Shown: positions 10,169 to 19,364, counted from the stretch's first letter. The stretch is DNA of 51,466 nucleotides from Burkholderiales bacterium (GCA_017307915.1 JAFKGG010000375.1:1-51466); one strand, 5' to 3'. Translations and numbers: made by a program. Notes: a model not told the origin generated them from the sequence alone.

Positions 10169-11367
10169 ACGGCCTCTTGCTGCTTGAGGGACACGATGTC
10201 TTGCGCGCTGAAGCCCAGCTCGGCCAGGATCTCGTCGGTGTGCTGGCCGAGCTGCGGCGGCGGCGCGGCCACCGACGGGGCCTGGCCGTCGAGCTTGACG
10301 CCGGTGCGCACGACGCGAACGTCGCGCCCGACGCCGGGCACGTCGGGGTAGGTGGCCACCATGCCGCGCGTGGCGATCTGCGGGTGCGCCAGCACCTGCG
10401 GCACCGAATAGACCGGTCCGGCGGGTACACCCACCGCGTTCAACTGCTGCCACCATTCGTCGGTCGAGCGGCTGGCCAGCGCCTGTTCCAGCAAAGTCTT
10501 CAGTTCGGCGCGATGGGCCAGCCGCGCATGGCGGTCGACGAACCTGGCATCGTTGATCCACTCGGGGTGGCCGACCACCTTGCACACGGCTTCGAATTGC
10601 TCCTGCTTGTTGGCGGCGATGTTCAGCAGACCGTCGCCGGTGCGGAACGTACCCGAAGGGCTGGCTGTGACGTTCTCGTTGCCCATCGGCTGCGGTGCGC
10701 GGCCGGCGACCAGGTAATTGGACACGGCCCAGCCCATCGTCGCCATCGTGGCTTCGAGCATCGAGACGTCGATGAACACGCCTTCGGTTCGATCGCGCTG
10801 CGCCAGCGAGGACGCGATGGCGAACGCGGCAGTCATGCCGCCGATGGTGTCGGAGATCGGGTAGCCGACGCGCAGCGGCGCCGACGTCTCGCTGCCGGTG
10901 ATGCTCATCGCGCCCGACATGCCCTGGATGATCTGGTCATAGGCAGGCAGGTCGCGCAGCGGGCCCGACTGGCCGAAGCCCGAGATCGCGCAGTAGATGA
11001 GCCTGGGGTTGTCTTTCAGCAGGGCGCTGTAGCCGACGCCGAGCCGATCCATCACGCCGGGCCGGAAGTTCTCGACCAGCACGTCGGCGCTGCGCACCAG
11101 CTTGCGAAAGACCTCCTTGGCGCGCTCGTTCTTCAGATTGAGCGCGATCGAGCGCTTGCCCGCGTTCTGGGCCAGGAACGACACGCCCATGTTGCGCCGG
11201 TTGAGTTCGGCATCGGCGCCCAGTTGCCGCGCCAGGTCGCCGCTGCCGCGGGACTCGACCTTGATGACGTCGGCCCCCATGTGCGCCAGTTGGTGGCAGC
11301 AGAAGGGGCCGGCCAGTACGTTCGTCAGGTCGAGAACGCGTATGTCGTGCAATGGATTGATTGACAT
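10165..11367 (-). CDS. CaiB/BaiF family CoA-transferase
   Basis: A 400-residue class III CoA-transferase. N-terminal VLDLTNVLAGPFCCHQLAHMGADVIKVE and the segment SVLVENFRPGVMDRLG-like (SADVLVENFRPG) are characteristic, with the catalytic Asp region in LPAYDQIIQGMSGAMSITG. These enzymes move CoA between carboxylates through a glutamyl/aspartyl-CoA intermediate. It is first in an operon with the citryl-CoA lyase-like gene (4-base overlap) and pdxA. The acid activated cannot be read from the sequence. Confidence 0.93.
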   Translation of the reverse strand: MSINPLHDIRVLDLTNVLAGPFCCHQLAHMGADVIKVESRGSGDLARQLGADAELNRRNMGVSFLAQNAGKRSIALNLKNERAKEVFRKLVRSADVLVENFRPGVMDRLGVGYSALLKDNPRLIYCAISGFGQSGPLRDLPAYDQIIQGMSGAMSITGSETSAPLRVGYPISDTIGGMTAAFAIASSLAQRDRTEGVFIDVSMLEATMATMGWAVSNYLVAGRAPQPMGNENVTASPSGTFRTGDGLLNIAANKQEQFEAVCKVVGHPEWINDARFVDRHARLAHRAELKTLLEQALASRSTDEWWQQLNAVGVPAGPVYSVPQVLAHPQIATRGMVATYPDVPGVGRDVRVVRTGVKLDGQAPSVAAPPPQLGQHTDEILAELGFSAQDIVSLKQQEAV

Positions 11368-11717
11368 GGTTCACGCTCAATTGATACTGATATCTTCGTA
11401 CTCAGGAACGCGGCGATCGAGTTCGCATTCAACAGGATCTGCAAGACGCACAAAAAAGTTCATGAGAAAACTCCAAGGTCACCAATGGGCAACAGGTAGT
11501 TCGGCTCGACACTTACCGCTAGCGGCATGACGGGCTTTCGAACATTCTGCGGAAGAGCGGCCCTTGCTTTTGCATAGTTGGAAAATCGGATTGTGATTCT
11601 TTTTATAAAAATATTTTATAATTCAATGAATTGCATCGAATGCGCAAAGCGGATCAAACCGATATATGGGCCACGCTCCCAGCACGCTTTCGAGCACATC
11701 TGTAAAGGAGCCATCCC
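11368..11717. promoter_or_regulatory. Divergent intergenic region with AT-rich palindromes
   Basis: About 350 bases between the CaiB operon (leftward) and the amidase (rightward). Near the amidase side is a strikingly AT-rich stretch holding two abutting palindromes: TTATAAAA-ATA-TTTTATAA at 11603-11621 and AATTCA-A-TGAATT at 11620-11632. They lie 86-115 bases upstream of the amidase start and are good candidates for an operator or promoter. The rest of the gap shows nothing I recognise. Confidence 0.55.
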
Positions 11718-13025
11718 TTGAGCAGAATCTCGGCAGCTGCCAAGCTTAGCCTCGATCGTCGCCGGCGATTGCTGGGTCTTCCTGCCGAGCAGTTGCTCGA
11801 TCACGTGACCGACCATCTGTACGGCGAAGCGGACACGCTGAAGGCATGGATTCCTCCTGGAGAAACTTACCTTCGTTCGCTCGATGCACTCGCTCACGGA
11901 TCTGCAGCCAACAAGATGGAACGCCGCCGGGCGATTCCGATTGGCGTCAAGGACGTCATCGATGTCGACGGGCTGCCCACCCGGGCGGGCAGCAAAGCTC
12001 GCGCTGATGCGCCCCCTTGCCAGGTGGATGCGGTGGCCGTTGCCCGCTTGAAGGTACGCGGATTCGTTCCGGTGGGGAAAACTGTCACCACTGAGTTCGC
12101 ATACGTCGACCCTGCCGACACGGTCAATCCATTCGATCACCGTCATACGCCAGGCGGTTCGAGCAGCGGATCCGCTGCTGCAGTCGGGGGCGGCATCGTT
12201 CCGCTGGCTCTTGGAACTCAAACGGCGGGATCGGTTTGCCGACCGGCGGCCTTCTGCGGGACATTTGCGTTCAAGCCCACTACAGGTAGAACGCCTTCGG
12301 AAGGGCTCACGCCTTTCGCACCCAGCTTCGATACCATCGGTGTTCTCGGATTGCGGCTGGATTGGGTCATTGAAGCCTCGCTGGCGATCATTGATGAGCC
12401 AATGCCTACCCCGCACGATTCGCGGACGCGAGTAGGCGTCGTCAGCGCCGCCTACTATCAGTCGATCTCGCCGGAGGCCCATGAGCAGCTCGCCATGTCG
12501 GCTCTGGCCTTGCAGGCGCGTGGACACACCGTCGCTGCGCTGACCCTCGACGTCGACTTCGAGCATCTGCGTACGGCTCATCGGCGCGTCATGCAATTCG
12601 AAGCTCATGTCGCGCACGGTGCCTTGCTTGCTACTCGTGCGGACATGCTGGCTCCTGCTTGGCGTGGCGCTCTCGAAGCGGGAGCACGCTTGACCGCCGA
12701 TGAATATCGGCGGGATCTGCAGCAGCTCGAGGCGGCGCGTAACGCCGTACTCCGTGCGACTGACGCCGTTGATGTCGTACTCCTTCCCCCTGCCTTTGGC
12801 GATGCTCCGGAAGGGCTCTCCACCACGGGAGCCGCTGGGCTCATCATTCCGTGGACCTATGCCACGACTCCGCTGGCAGTGCTTCCGACTTCGCTGTCCG
12901 GCCAGGGCCTTCCCTTGGCGGTCATGCTCGCCGGCAAGCCTTCGGAAGATCGCCAGGCGGGCTCGATGAGCCTCGCGATCGCCCGCATCCTGGCCGAACG
13001 CGGGCTCTCGATCGACCGCGTCTGA
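11718..13025 (+). CDS. Amidase signature-family hydrolase
   Basis: A 435-residue amidase of the Ser-cisSer-Lys class. The catalytic Lys is in PIGVKDVIDV (about residue 78), the glycine/serine-rich signature is GGSSSGSAAAVGGG, and the nucleophile region is GTQTAGSVCRPAAFCG. The start is a TTG preceded by AAAGGAGCCATCCC; no better ATG is near. It hydrolyses a carboxamide to acid and ammonia. It converges on the NicX/Rieske operon and shares its lower GC, so it may deamidate the open-chain amide made there (compare maleamate in nicotinate breakdown). That role is inference. Confidence 0.9.
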   Translation: MSRISAAAKLSLDRRRRLLGLPAEQLLDHVTDHLYGEADTLKAWIPPGETYLRSLDALAHGSAANKMERRRAIPIGVKDVIDVDGLPTRAGSKARADAPPCQVDAVAVARLKVRGFVPVGKTVTTEFAYVDPADTVNPFDHRHTPGGSSSGSAAAVGGGIVPLALGTQTAGSVCRPAAFCGTFAFKPTTGRTPSEGLTPFAPSFDTIGVLGLRLDWVIEASLAIIDEPMPTPHDSRTRVGVVSAAYYQSISPEAHEQLAMSALALQARGHTVAALTLDVDFEHLRTAHRRVMQFEAHVAHGALLATRADMLAPAWRGALEAGARLTADEYRRDLQQLEAARNAVLRATDAVDVVLLPPAFGDAPEGLSTTGAAGLIIPWTYATTPLAVLPTSLSGQGLPLAVMLAGKPSEDRQAGSMSLAIARILAERGLSIDRV

Positions 13026-13039
13026 AGGGAGTGCTGCAT

Positions 13040-13063
13040 GCCTGCCCACGATATCGGGTAGGC
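13040..13063. terminator. Imperfect hairpin between convergent amidase and relic
   Basis: GCCTGCCC, 8-base loop, GGGTAGGC, one mismatch in the 8-bp stem. It sits 14 bases after the amidase stop; no T-run follows. Confidence 0.3.
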
Positions 13064-13078
13064 GTGCGGTCTGGTCGG

Positions 13079-13330
13079 TCAGCATTCAGCTCTCGGGAAC
13101 ACATCCAGGCTGCTGAATGACGACCTTCCATCTTTGTATGTCGGCCGAACCTCCATGCCCATCGAATCGCAGGTTTTCTTCAGTTCCGCGTCGGATACCG
13201 CGGTTTGCAACGCCTTGCTCGCCTGATCAATGACGGCGGGCGGCGTGCCCACGGGGACGAACATGCCGAGCCATTCGTACAACTTGACGTCGATCCCCGC
13301 TTCATCAAAGGCAAGAACATCTGGCGTGAA
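13079..13330 (-). pseudogene. Relic of a Bug/TctC tripartite-tricarboxylate receptor (C-terminal fragment)
   Basis: Roughly 80 codons read like the end of a Bug-type periplasmic receptor: FTPDVLAFDEAGIDV, then EWLGMFVPVGTPPAVIDQ, KALQTAVSDAELKKTCDSMG, and a degraded tail. Complete members are about 320 residues; an intact one is at 43581-44552. Nothing upstream in this frame resembles the missing N-terminal 240 residues, which are replaced by the end of the NicX-like gene. The fragment is therefore best read as a remnant of a gene deleted when the neighbouring operon was assembled. Confidence 0.8.
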
Positions 13331-13359
13331 TCGAGATCTGCGTGCCCGTCGTCGAGCGC

Positions 13360-14367
13360 CTAGTGGCTTACCAATCGCCCGGCATCGACGACGACCTCTC
13401 CGTCGAGAGCAATCGTGCATCGCCTCATCGGCATGTCGATATGGCAATAGGTGTCGCGAGATCCGCCGGCATCGTCGTTGGGCCCCGTAGAGAACATGAA
13501 ACTGCCGAGAAAGGATCTCGCATCCATTCCATGGATCTGTGCCTTGTCGAAAAGACCTAGCGCCGTCCATCGGGCGAGTGGTGACAATCCCCACCCTACA
13601 TGGGAGACGGCGAACGCCTCGCGATCGTCGAACATTTCCATGTACTCCCGCAGGAAGTCAGCATCGAATTCGCCGTCGATCTGCGTGATGTAGCCGTCTC
13701 GTATTGTCAATCGGATGGCAGTTCGGACGTAGTCCTTGAACGGCAAAATGACATCGCCCTTATCAAGCACTATCGTTCCCGTGGCAGACCCTTCGTTGGG
13801 CCAACTGGCTACCAGCGCGCTGGGCCAATGATCCCAGCGACCCTTCTCATCGGCGAGGCCGTATTGAATGAGGAGCGGATACTCTCCAAGTTTTACGGTC
13901 AGGTCGGATCCGGCCGCGGAAGTGACATGCATTGTCTTGGCGATGCGCAATCGATCCGCGGCACTTAGAACCCGTTGCTTGTCTTCCGAAGTGGAAACGA
14001 ACCGTTGCAGCGTTCCCGGCGGCTCTCTCACCAGCAGCACTCTCGTGCCTGCAGCCTGGATCTCCTTTTGTTCTCCACCTCGGTCCATTCCGATCAGATC
14101 GATGACGATGTCGGCCGCTTTCAGCTTCTCGATGATGGCTCGGTCACCGCCGAGCGCCGAGACGTGATACGGTGCGAGGTTGCCCCACGGCGAGACCTGC
14201 TTCGGTCCGCTCGGCAAAGGTGCGATCACCTGATCGACGATGGCTCCTATTTCGCGGCCGGCATGAATGGCATTTTCAACACTATCTTGGTTCGAGCTCG
14301 AGCCAGAAAGCACCACCATCCTTTGGCCTGGTTCGACGCGGCAGCCCTTAAGCACTGTTCGCCACAT
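13360..14367 (-). CDS. 2,5-dihydroxypyridine 5,6-dioxygenase-like ring-cleavage enzyme (NicX family)
   Basis: A 335-residue protein of the NicX/aminopeptidase-T-like family. His256 (VSHVGWGLSP), His309 and Asp311 (YCHIDMPMR) have the same spacing (53 and 55) as the Fe(II) ligands His265, His318 and Asp320 reported for Pseudomonas putida NicX. NicX opens 2,5-dihydroxypyridine to N-formylmaleamate. The ATG at 14367 has AAGGAA eight bases before it; a GTG at 14439, three bases after the Rieske stop, is the alternative start (359 residues). It sits inside an operon with a Rieske oxygenase and ABC importer, so a dihydroxylated N-heteroaromatic is the likely, but unproven, substrate. Confidence 0.78.
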   Translation of the reverse strand: MWRTVLKGCRVEPGQRMVVLSGSSSNQDSVENAIHAGREIGAIVDQVIAPLPSGPKQVSPWGNLAPYHVSALGGDRAIIEKLKAADIVIDLIGMDRGGEQKEIQAAGTRVLLVREPPGTLQRFVSTSEDKQRVLSAADRLRIAKTMHVTSAAGSDLTVKLGEYPLLIQYGLADEKGRWDHWPSALVASWPNEGSATGTIVLDKGDVILPFKDYVRTAIRLTIRDGYITQIDGEFDADFLREYMEMFDDREAFAVSHVGWGLSPLARWTALGLFDKAQIHGMDARSFLGSFMFSTGPNDDAGGSRDTYCHIDMPMRRCTIALDGEVVVDAGRLVSH

Positions 14368-14442
14368 ATCAGAGTTTCCTTCACGCTTGTGAATTGCCGT
14401 GATTTCGGCAGATCGATCACCCGACGTTGTGTGTGCCACGCG

Positions 14443-15669
14443 CTATTCGAAATCGCCGTTTGAAGTCATCGCAGCGAGATAACCTTGCGTTCGATGGTGA
14501 ACGAGCCTCTCGAGTTCGTGCACCGGACCCCGTGGGTAGTATCGAGACGAAAGCCCGCTCTGGACTGCCAGGACGAAGCCGCGATCCTCGTCATTGAGCT
14601 TGCGACAGAAGTCCTTGATGATCTGAACTTTCTCTGCAAAGGCAGGTCGGCTCAGAAACTCCTTGGGAACGCATGTCCAGGTGACGAAGCGAGTTCTGTT
14701 CACATCCAGAGGAATCGCCACCCACGGCTGGATCATGTCGCAGCGAGCAAAGAAGGCGAAGTTCGGACGCAGGTAGAAACTCAGCGCCAAAGTCAATCCG
14801 TCAGGATGATCGGCAAGCCAGGGCATGGGCCCGAACAGGGCCTCACCGCCGGGCGCAAACGTCGGAGATGAATATCGCTTGGTCGCACCATACTTGGTCA
14901 AGCGAAGATTGCTTGAGGTCTGAGGCTTGTATCCCGCCGACGCCTGCCCAAACGTTTCCTTGTGAACGACCTCGACGTGATAGACATCGGAGCCGACCTC
15001 CATGACCAGCTTCCAGTTCGCCTCCATGTCGAATTCGTATCTGTCTATCGTCACTAGATCTTGGCAACGCAGGAATTCGATTTCGGAGCAAAAGCCGTCG
15101 ATCTCGAGATAGTCGCGAAGACTCCGCGCGTTCTGATCGAAGTTCACGAAAACAAAGCCGGCGAAGGTATCGACCTGGATGGGCGGCAGCCGGCAATTGG
15201 ACGTGTCGAAATTCCCGAGCTGCCGGCCTCGAAGCGGGTTGATCAGTTTTCCGGAAAGATCGTATGTCCATGCATGGAACGGGCAGATGAACGCCTTTAC
15301 ATTGCCTTCGCCTTGAGCCACCGGCGTGCCGCGGTGCCGGCAGCTGTTGATGAATGCCTTGAGTGTGCCATCGCGGTCCCGCGCGACGATGAATCGCTCG
15401 CCGGCCATTTCATATGTTCGGTAGTCGCCTGGCTCTTTGAACTCATCGTCTCTTGCAATGACGATCCAATCGCGAAAAAAGAGCAGATCCTTTTCTTTTT
15501 CGAACACCTCTGCGGAGGTATAGAGCTTCGCCGGCAGGTGAACGGCATCCGCTCGATCCAGCCGTGAGGATTCAAGCTCTGCAGACTGGAACATCCGATC
15601 CGCGGCTTTGATCTTCTCGGCGTCCAACTGGATTTCGTCAGCCGGTACGCCATCGTTGATTGCGCTCAT
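14443..15669 (-). CDS. Rieske-type aromatic ring-hydroxylating oxygenase, alpha subunit
   Basis: A 408-residue Rieske non-haem iron oxygenase. The [2Fe-2S] ligands appear as CRHRG, then 16 residues after the His, CPFHAWTYD. The mononuclear iron site is NWKLVMEVGSDVYHVEVVH (D-x2-H-x4-H), with a plausible third ligand in NDEDRGFVLAVQSGL. No ferredoxin or reductase is adjacent, so electrons must come from elsewhere. ATG 15669 follows GGGAGATATTGGAA; an ATG at 15708 would add 13 residues. It would hydroxylate or demethylate the substrate imported by the ABC system encoded just upstream. Confidence 0.9.
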   Translation of the reverse strand: MSAINDGVPADEIQLDAEKIKAADRMFQSAELESSRLDRADAVHLPAKLYTSAEVFEKEKDLLFFRDWIVIARDDEFKEPGDYRTYEMAGERFIVARDRDGTLKAFINSCRHRGTPVAQGEGNVKAFICPFHAWTYDLSGKLINPLRGRQLGNFDTSNCRLPPIQVDTFAGFVFVNFDQNARSLRDYLEIDGFCSEIEFLRCQDLVTIDRYEFDMEANWKLVMEVGSDVYHVEVVHKETFGQASAGYKPQTSSNLRLTKYGATKRYSSPTFAPGGEALFGPMPWLADHPDGLTLALSFYLRPNFAFFARCDMIQPWVAIPLDVNRTRFVTWTCVPKEFLSRPAFAEKVQIIKDFCRKLNDEDRGFVLAVQSGLSSRYYPRGPVHELERLVHHRTQGYLAAMTSNGDFE

Positions 15670-15742
15670 TTCCAATATCTCCCGGGATAGTCCAGATGGA
15701 CTCGTCATGGGCTCGCATGTCTATTGGCTCATGGAGCAGGCT

Positions 15743-16573
15743 CTAGCCGTTGCCGTTTCCGGCAGAGCGGTGCCATCCGACGGCATGCCGTCGAATTGCG
15801 ACGATTGCTGCGAATAATACGAAGCCGATGACTGACAGATGGATGATCACTGCAAAGAGTGCCGTGGTGTTGAAAGCATTCATCTCCTGAACGGCGAGCA
15901 CGCCCAGTCCGGAGTTACCACCCAGGTATTCGCCAACGACCGCGCCGATGATTGCCATGACGACGCCCATTTCCATCCCGCTGAGTATGTACGGGAGAGA
16001 ACTGGGGAATATCAATTGAGTCAGCTCCTGCCAGCGCGATGCGTTGAGGCTGGTCATGACTTCCTGATGCCCTCGATCAACCGACTTCACTCCCAGAATG
16101 GTATTGACCAGTATGGGAAAGAAAGCCAGAACCGCGGCGATGATCACCTTGGGAGTCAAACCGAAGCCGAACCAGACTACGAACAAGGGAACGAGCGCGA
16201 CCTTGGGCACCACTTGCGTTGCCACGATGAAAGGGGACAGCGTTTTCTCGAGTCGCGGCAGGCTGCCGAGAACCATCCCCAACGAAACCCCTGTCACTGT
16301 CGCAAAGAAGAAGCCAAGCGCCGTTTCTTCGACGGTGATCCAGCTATGAACCCATAGCCGCTGCGTCGCCATGGCTTCGAACCAGGCGAATATGGCGACG
16401 GAAGGTGACGGAAGAATGAATGGGCTGACGTCCCATATCCGTACATAGCCTTCCCACACCGCGAGAAAAACGATCAGCAGGATGAAGCTCAGAACCCAGG
16501 AAGGCAGCGACCATGTGCTGCTCATCGTCACTGCCGGAGGCCGTATCGCGTCCGTGTCGACCTGATTTGACAT
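15743..16573 (-). CDS. ABC transporter permease (SsuC/TauC family)
   Basis: A 276-residue inner-membrane permease with about six hydrophobic segments, the first at residues 25-45 (LPSWVLSFILLIVFLAVWEG). The EAA-type cytoplasmic loop is seen around SLNASRWQELTQLIFPSSLPYILSGMEMG. It belongs to the nitrate/sulfonate/taurine importer class. The ATG at 16573 lies three bases after the ATPase stop. With the ATPase and binding protein it forms a complete importer for the island's substrate. Confidence 0.92.
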   Translation of the reverse strand: MSNQVDTDAIRPPAVTMSSTWSLPSWVLSFILLIVFLAVWEGYVRIWDVSPFILPSPSVAIFAWFEAMATQRLWVHSWITVEETALGFFFATVTGVSLGMVLGSLPRLEKTLSPFIVATQVVPKVALVPLFVVWFGFGLTPKVIIAAVLAFFPILVNTILGVKSVDRGHQEVMTSLNASRWQELTQLIFPSSLPYILSGMEMGVVMAIIGAVVGEYLGGNSGLGVLAVQEMNAFNTTALFAVIIHLSVIGFVLFAAIVAIRRHAVGWHRSAGNGNG

Positions 16574-16575
16574 GC

Positions 16576-17373
16576 TCAATGATCCAGACGGGAACGAAGA
16601 TGCGAAACCAGATTCAGGAATCGTGGTTCATCCTGCACGCTGAGCGCGCGCGGCCGCTCGAACGGCACATCGATGACTTCGTCGATCCGTCCCGGGCGCC
16701 GAGTGAGCAGAACGACCCTGTCGGCCAGGAACACTGCTTCCTGAATCGAATGAGTGACCAGCACGACGGTTTTCTGCGTCGCAAGCCAGATTCGCTGGAG
16801 CTCGAGATTCATGGCGTCGCGGGTCATGGCATCGAGCGCCCCGAACGGTTCGTCCATCAGCAGGATGCTGGGCTCATAACTCAAGGCCCGGGCGATCGAC
16901 GCGCGCTGCCGCATACCGCCCGAGAGTTCTCTCGGCAGCCTTTGTTCGAACCCGGAGATTCCAACGAGTTGGCACAGTTGCTGTGCTCGCCTCAGGCGTT
17001 CCGACTTGGGAAACCCGCGAAGTTTCAAGGGCAGGGATACGTTCTCTTCGATGGTGAACCAGGGAAAAAGATTGGCATCCTGGAATACCATGCCGAGATC
17101 TGCTGCGGTCTCGTCGACTCTCTTGGCGCCGATCCAAAGACCGCGGCCATTGATGCCGACCTGCCCTTGCGACGGGCGCTCCAGGCCCGCCATCAGGCGC
17201 AGGAGTGTCGTTTTGCCGCAGCCTGATGGGCCTAGCAGCACGACGAATTCACCTTTGACCACGTTGAAATCCGTTCTGGCAAGCGCGTGCACCACGCCTT
17301 GGGGTGTCACGAATGCCTTCTCGACGGCCGAGAGCGAGATGGCCGTCGAGGTCTGAACCACGTCGGAACACAT
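16576..17373 (-). CDS. ABC transporter ATP-binding protein (SsuB/TauB family)
   Basis: A 265-residue ABC ATPase. Walker A is GPSGCGKTT, the Q-loop VFQDANLFPWFTI, the signature LSGGMRQRASIARAL, Walker B ILLMDEPFGALD and the H-loop VTHSI. It energises the SsuC/TauC-type permease encoded immediately downstream. Eight bases separate it from the upstream binding-protein gene. Confidence 0.94.
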   Translation of the reverse strand: MCSDVVQTSTAISLSAVEKAFVTPQGVVHALARTDFNVVKGEFVVLLGPSGCGKTTLLRLMAGLERPSQGQVGINGRGLWIGAKRVDETAADLGMVFQDANLFPWFTIEENVSLPLKLRGFPKSERLRRAQQLCQLVGISGFEQRLPRELSGGMRQRASIARALSYEPSILLMDEPFGALDAMTRDAMNLELQRIWLATQKTVVLVTHSIQEAVFLADRVVLLTRRPGRIDEVIDVPFERPRALSVQDEPRFLNLVSHLRSRLDH

Positions 17374-17381
17374 GCTGCTTC

Positions 17382-18404
17382 CTACCTCGACGCAGCGTCC
17401 AGGAACTCGTTGGTGTACAGGCTGTCGATTGCCGGAACGTCGGCGATATCAGCCTTGCGGATCAAGTCGGCACTGCGCCTCCAGACGTCGGGAACGTTTC
17501 GCAGGATGTTCTCTTTCCCTTGGCCGGTGATCAAGGCGTTGTACTCGGCAACTGCCCTGAGCCGGAACGCTCGATCCTTTTCTCCGGTAATTTCATATTT
17601 CGCCTGCACTCGGTCGAGGATTTCCGCAGCGCTCTGCGTGGTCAGCTGGTTTACCGAATCACGCATTCCGCGCATGAACTTGACCACATCATCGGCTTGC
17701 TTCTTCGCGTAGTCGCGCGTGACTACATAGGCCCCGCCGGGGATCGGCGCGAAACGCCCGATATTCCAGATCTCCACCGGCTCCTTTGCGCGCTCCAGCG
17801 CGATGGAACCTTCAATCGTCGCAAAGAACGCCGCAATTCGCCCCTGCTTCAGAAGGACGGCGTTGCCGGGACTGAGGCCGACGGCTTGCCGGGTTACCGT
17901 CCCCTTGGGTATGCCCGCCGCAGCCAGCATCAGGTCGAGGTTGTTTTCCGTTCCGCCGCCGAGGCTGGCCACGCCGATGGTTTTCCCTCGCATATCCTCA
18001 GGACCACGGACCGGAGCACTCTTCAAACTGACCACGGTGAAGATCGGACTCTGCTGTATCGTCGCGACCGAGAGCAGGGGCACCTTCTGCTGTGCCTGCA
18101 TCTTGATCAGATCGAGAACGCCGACTTTCGTGAACGAGGCTTTCTCGGCGATCAGCTGTTGCGCCGCCATCGAAGTTCCGCGAGCGTTGACGATCTCGAC
18201 GTCCAGGCCATGTTTCGCGAAGTGGCCACCAGCGACCGCATTGAGTTCGGGAAGGAACTCCAGGAGCAGATCGAATGGCTCGGCGAAGATCGCCTTTGCA
18301 CCATCACGCGACAGGGCGGCGGTGGGCGCGAACGCCAGGGCACCCGCGCCCATCACTGTCTTGAGCGCGTTTCGACGGTTCGTCCTGCTGATTATTGGAT
18401 GCAT
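17382..18404 (-). CDS. ABC transporter substrate-binding protein (NMT1/SsuA-like)
   Basis: A 340-residue periplasmic binding protein of the NMT1/TauA/SsuA class. Its N-terminus TNRRNALKTVMGAGALAFA looks like a twin-arginine signal. The mature part has VEIVNARGTSMAAQQLIAEKASF-type binding-lobe sequence and GKTIGVASLGGGTENNLDLM. A strong AAGGAGG is five bases before the ATG at 18404; an ATG at 18407 is too close to it. Members of this class import sulfonates, pyrimidine precursors and aromatic acids; here the operon points to an aromatic or heteroaromatic ligand. Confidence 0.9.
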   Translation of the reverse strand: MHPIISRTNRRNALKTVMGAGALAFAPTAALSRDGAKAIFAEPFDLLLEFLPELNAVAGGHFAKHGLDVEIVNARGTSMAAQQLIAEKASFTKVGVLDLIKMQAQQKVPLLSVATIQQSPIFTVVSLKSAPVRGPEDMRGKTIGVASLGGGTENNLDLMLAAAGIPKGTVTRQAVGLSPGNAVLLKQGRIAAFFATIEGSIALERAKEPVEIWNIGRFAPIPGGAYVVTRDYAKKQADDVVKFMRGMRDSVNQLTTQSAAEILDRVQAKYEITGEKDRAFRLRAVAEYNALITGQGKENILRNVPDVWRRSADLIRKADIADVPAIDSLYTNEFLDAASR

Positions 18405-18476
18405 CATCACCTCCTTCGTTTTAATGAAACTTCCGGCTGGTGCGGGCAAGAGACGAGCCGGCACGCAGTTGCAAAA

Positions 18477-19364
18477 TCAATTGCGCGACATCAGATCGAT
18501 CACCTCATTGCAAAGTGGACTGTCGGGATCCACGAAACCGGTCCGAATCGAAAAGTGATCGTCGCTCGCGTAGATCTTTCTTTTCAGCCTCGGCGTGTGC
18601 TTCGACCAGTTTTCAGCCAGATGCTCTGTCTGGCGGATGAACTCCTCGCCTTCCAGGGATCCGACGCCTACCAGCATCTCTGCCGAGGTGTTGCAGCCCA
18701 GAAGAGACGGACTCAGCAGCTCGATGTCTCGATCGCTCAAGCCGATCTGGTCGTTCAGGGCCGTGAGCGCCACGGGTGCCAGCTCATAAACACCGCTAAG
18801 CGCGACAATTCCGCGAACTGCGTCGGGGCCTAGTCGAGGCGCGGCCGTTCCGCGCGTTCCGGCCACCGTCATCGTCGCGAGGTGCGCACCGGCGGAATGG
18901 CCGATCACATATATCCGTTCCGGATCTCCGCCGTAGCGCTCGATATGGTGTTGCACCCATTGAACTGCGTGTACGCAGTTGGAAACCTGCTTTCCGACGG
19001 GGACGGCGGGGGCCAGTCCATACTTGATCACTACTGTGATCAGATCGTGTCCGCCCAAGCCTAGAGCGACGTAGGAGCAATCGCTCTTGTCGCCGAAGTG
19101 CCAATAGCCGCCGTGAATGTATATGCACACGGGGCGCGGCCCTTTGCGGCGGCTCTCGCGAGGCAGAAAAACGTCGAGCCGCTGTTCGGGTGAACTGCCG
19201 TACTCCACATCCAGGAAACACTCGAGCGTTTCACGGGCTCGCGTGCTGCCCGCTCGCCAGATCGATCGATAGCCTTCGAGGGTTGATGGGCTGACCTTCC
19301 CGCGATTGTCGTATTCGATCTCCAACGACGGGAGATCGAAGTGCCGATAGACGATTGCCGACAT
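18477..19364 (-). CDS. Alpha/beta hydrolase, kynurenine formamidase-like
   Basis: A 295-residue alpha/beta hydrolase. The oxyanion motif HGGYWHFGDKS is the hallmark of arylformamidase/KFA-type enzymes, the nucleophile elbow is GHSAGAHLA, and the catalytic His is probably in ASDDHFSI. Kynurenine formamidase removes formate from N-formylkynurenine. Next to a NicX-like enzyme, whose known product is an N-formyl amide, a deformylase role is attractive (NicD, also an alpha/beta hydrolase, does this in nicotinate breakdown). AAGG precedes the ATG by eight bases. It is the first gene of the leftward operon. Confidence 0.85.
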   Translation of the reverse strand: MSAIVYRHFDLPSLEIEYDNRGKVSPSTLEGYRSIWRAGSTRARETLECFLDVEYGSSPEQRLDVFLPRESRRKGPRPVCIYIHGGYWHFGDKSDCSYVALGLGGHDLITVVIKYGLAPAVPVGKQVSNCVHAVQWVQHHIERYGGDPERIYVIGHSAGAHLATMTVAGTRGTAAPRLGPDAVRGIVALSGVYELAPVALTALNDQIGLSDRDIELLSPSLLGCNTSAEMLVGVGSLEGEEFIRQTEHLAENWSKHTPRLKRKIYASDDHFSIRTGFVDPDSPLCNEVIDLMSRN

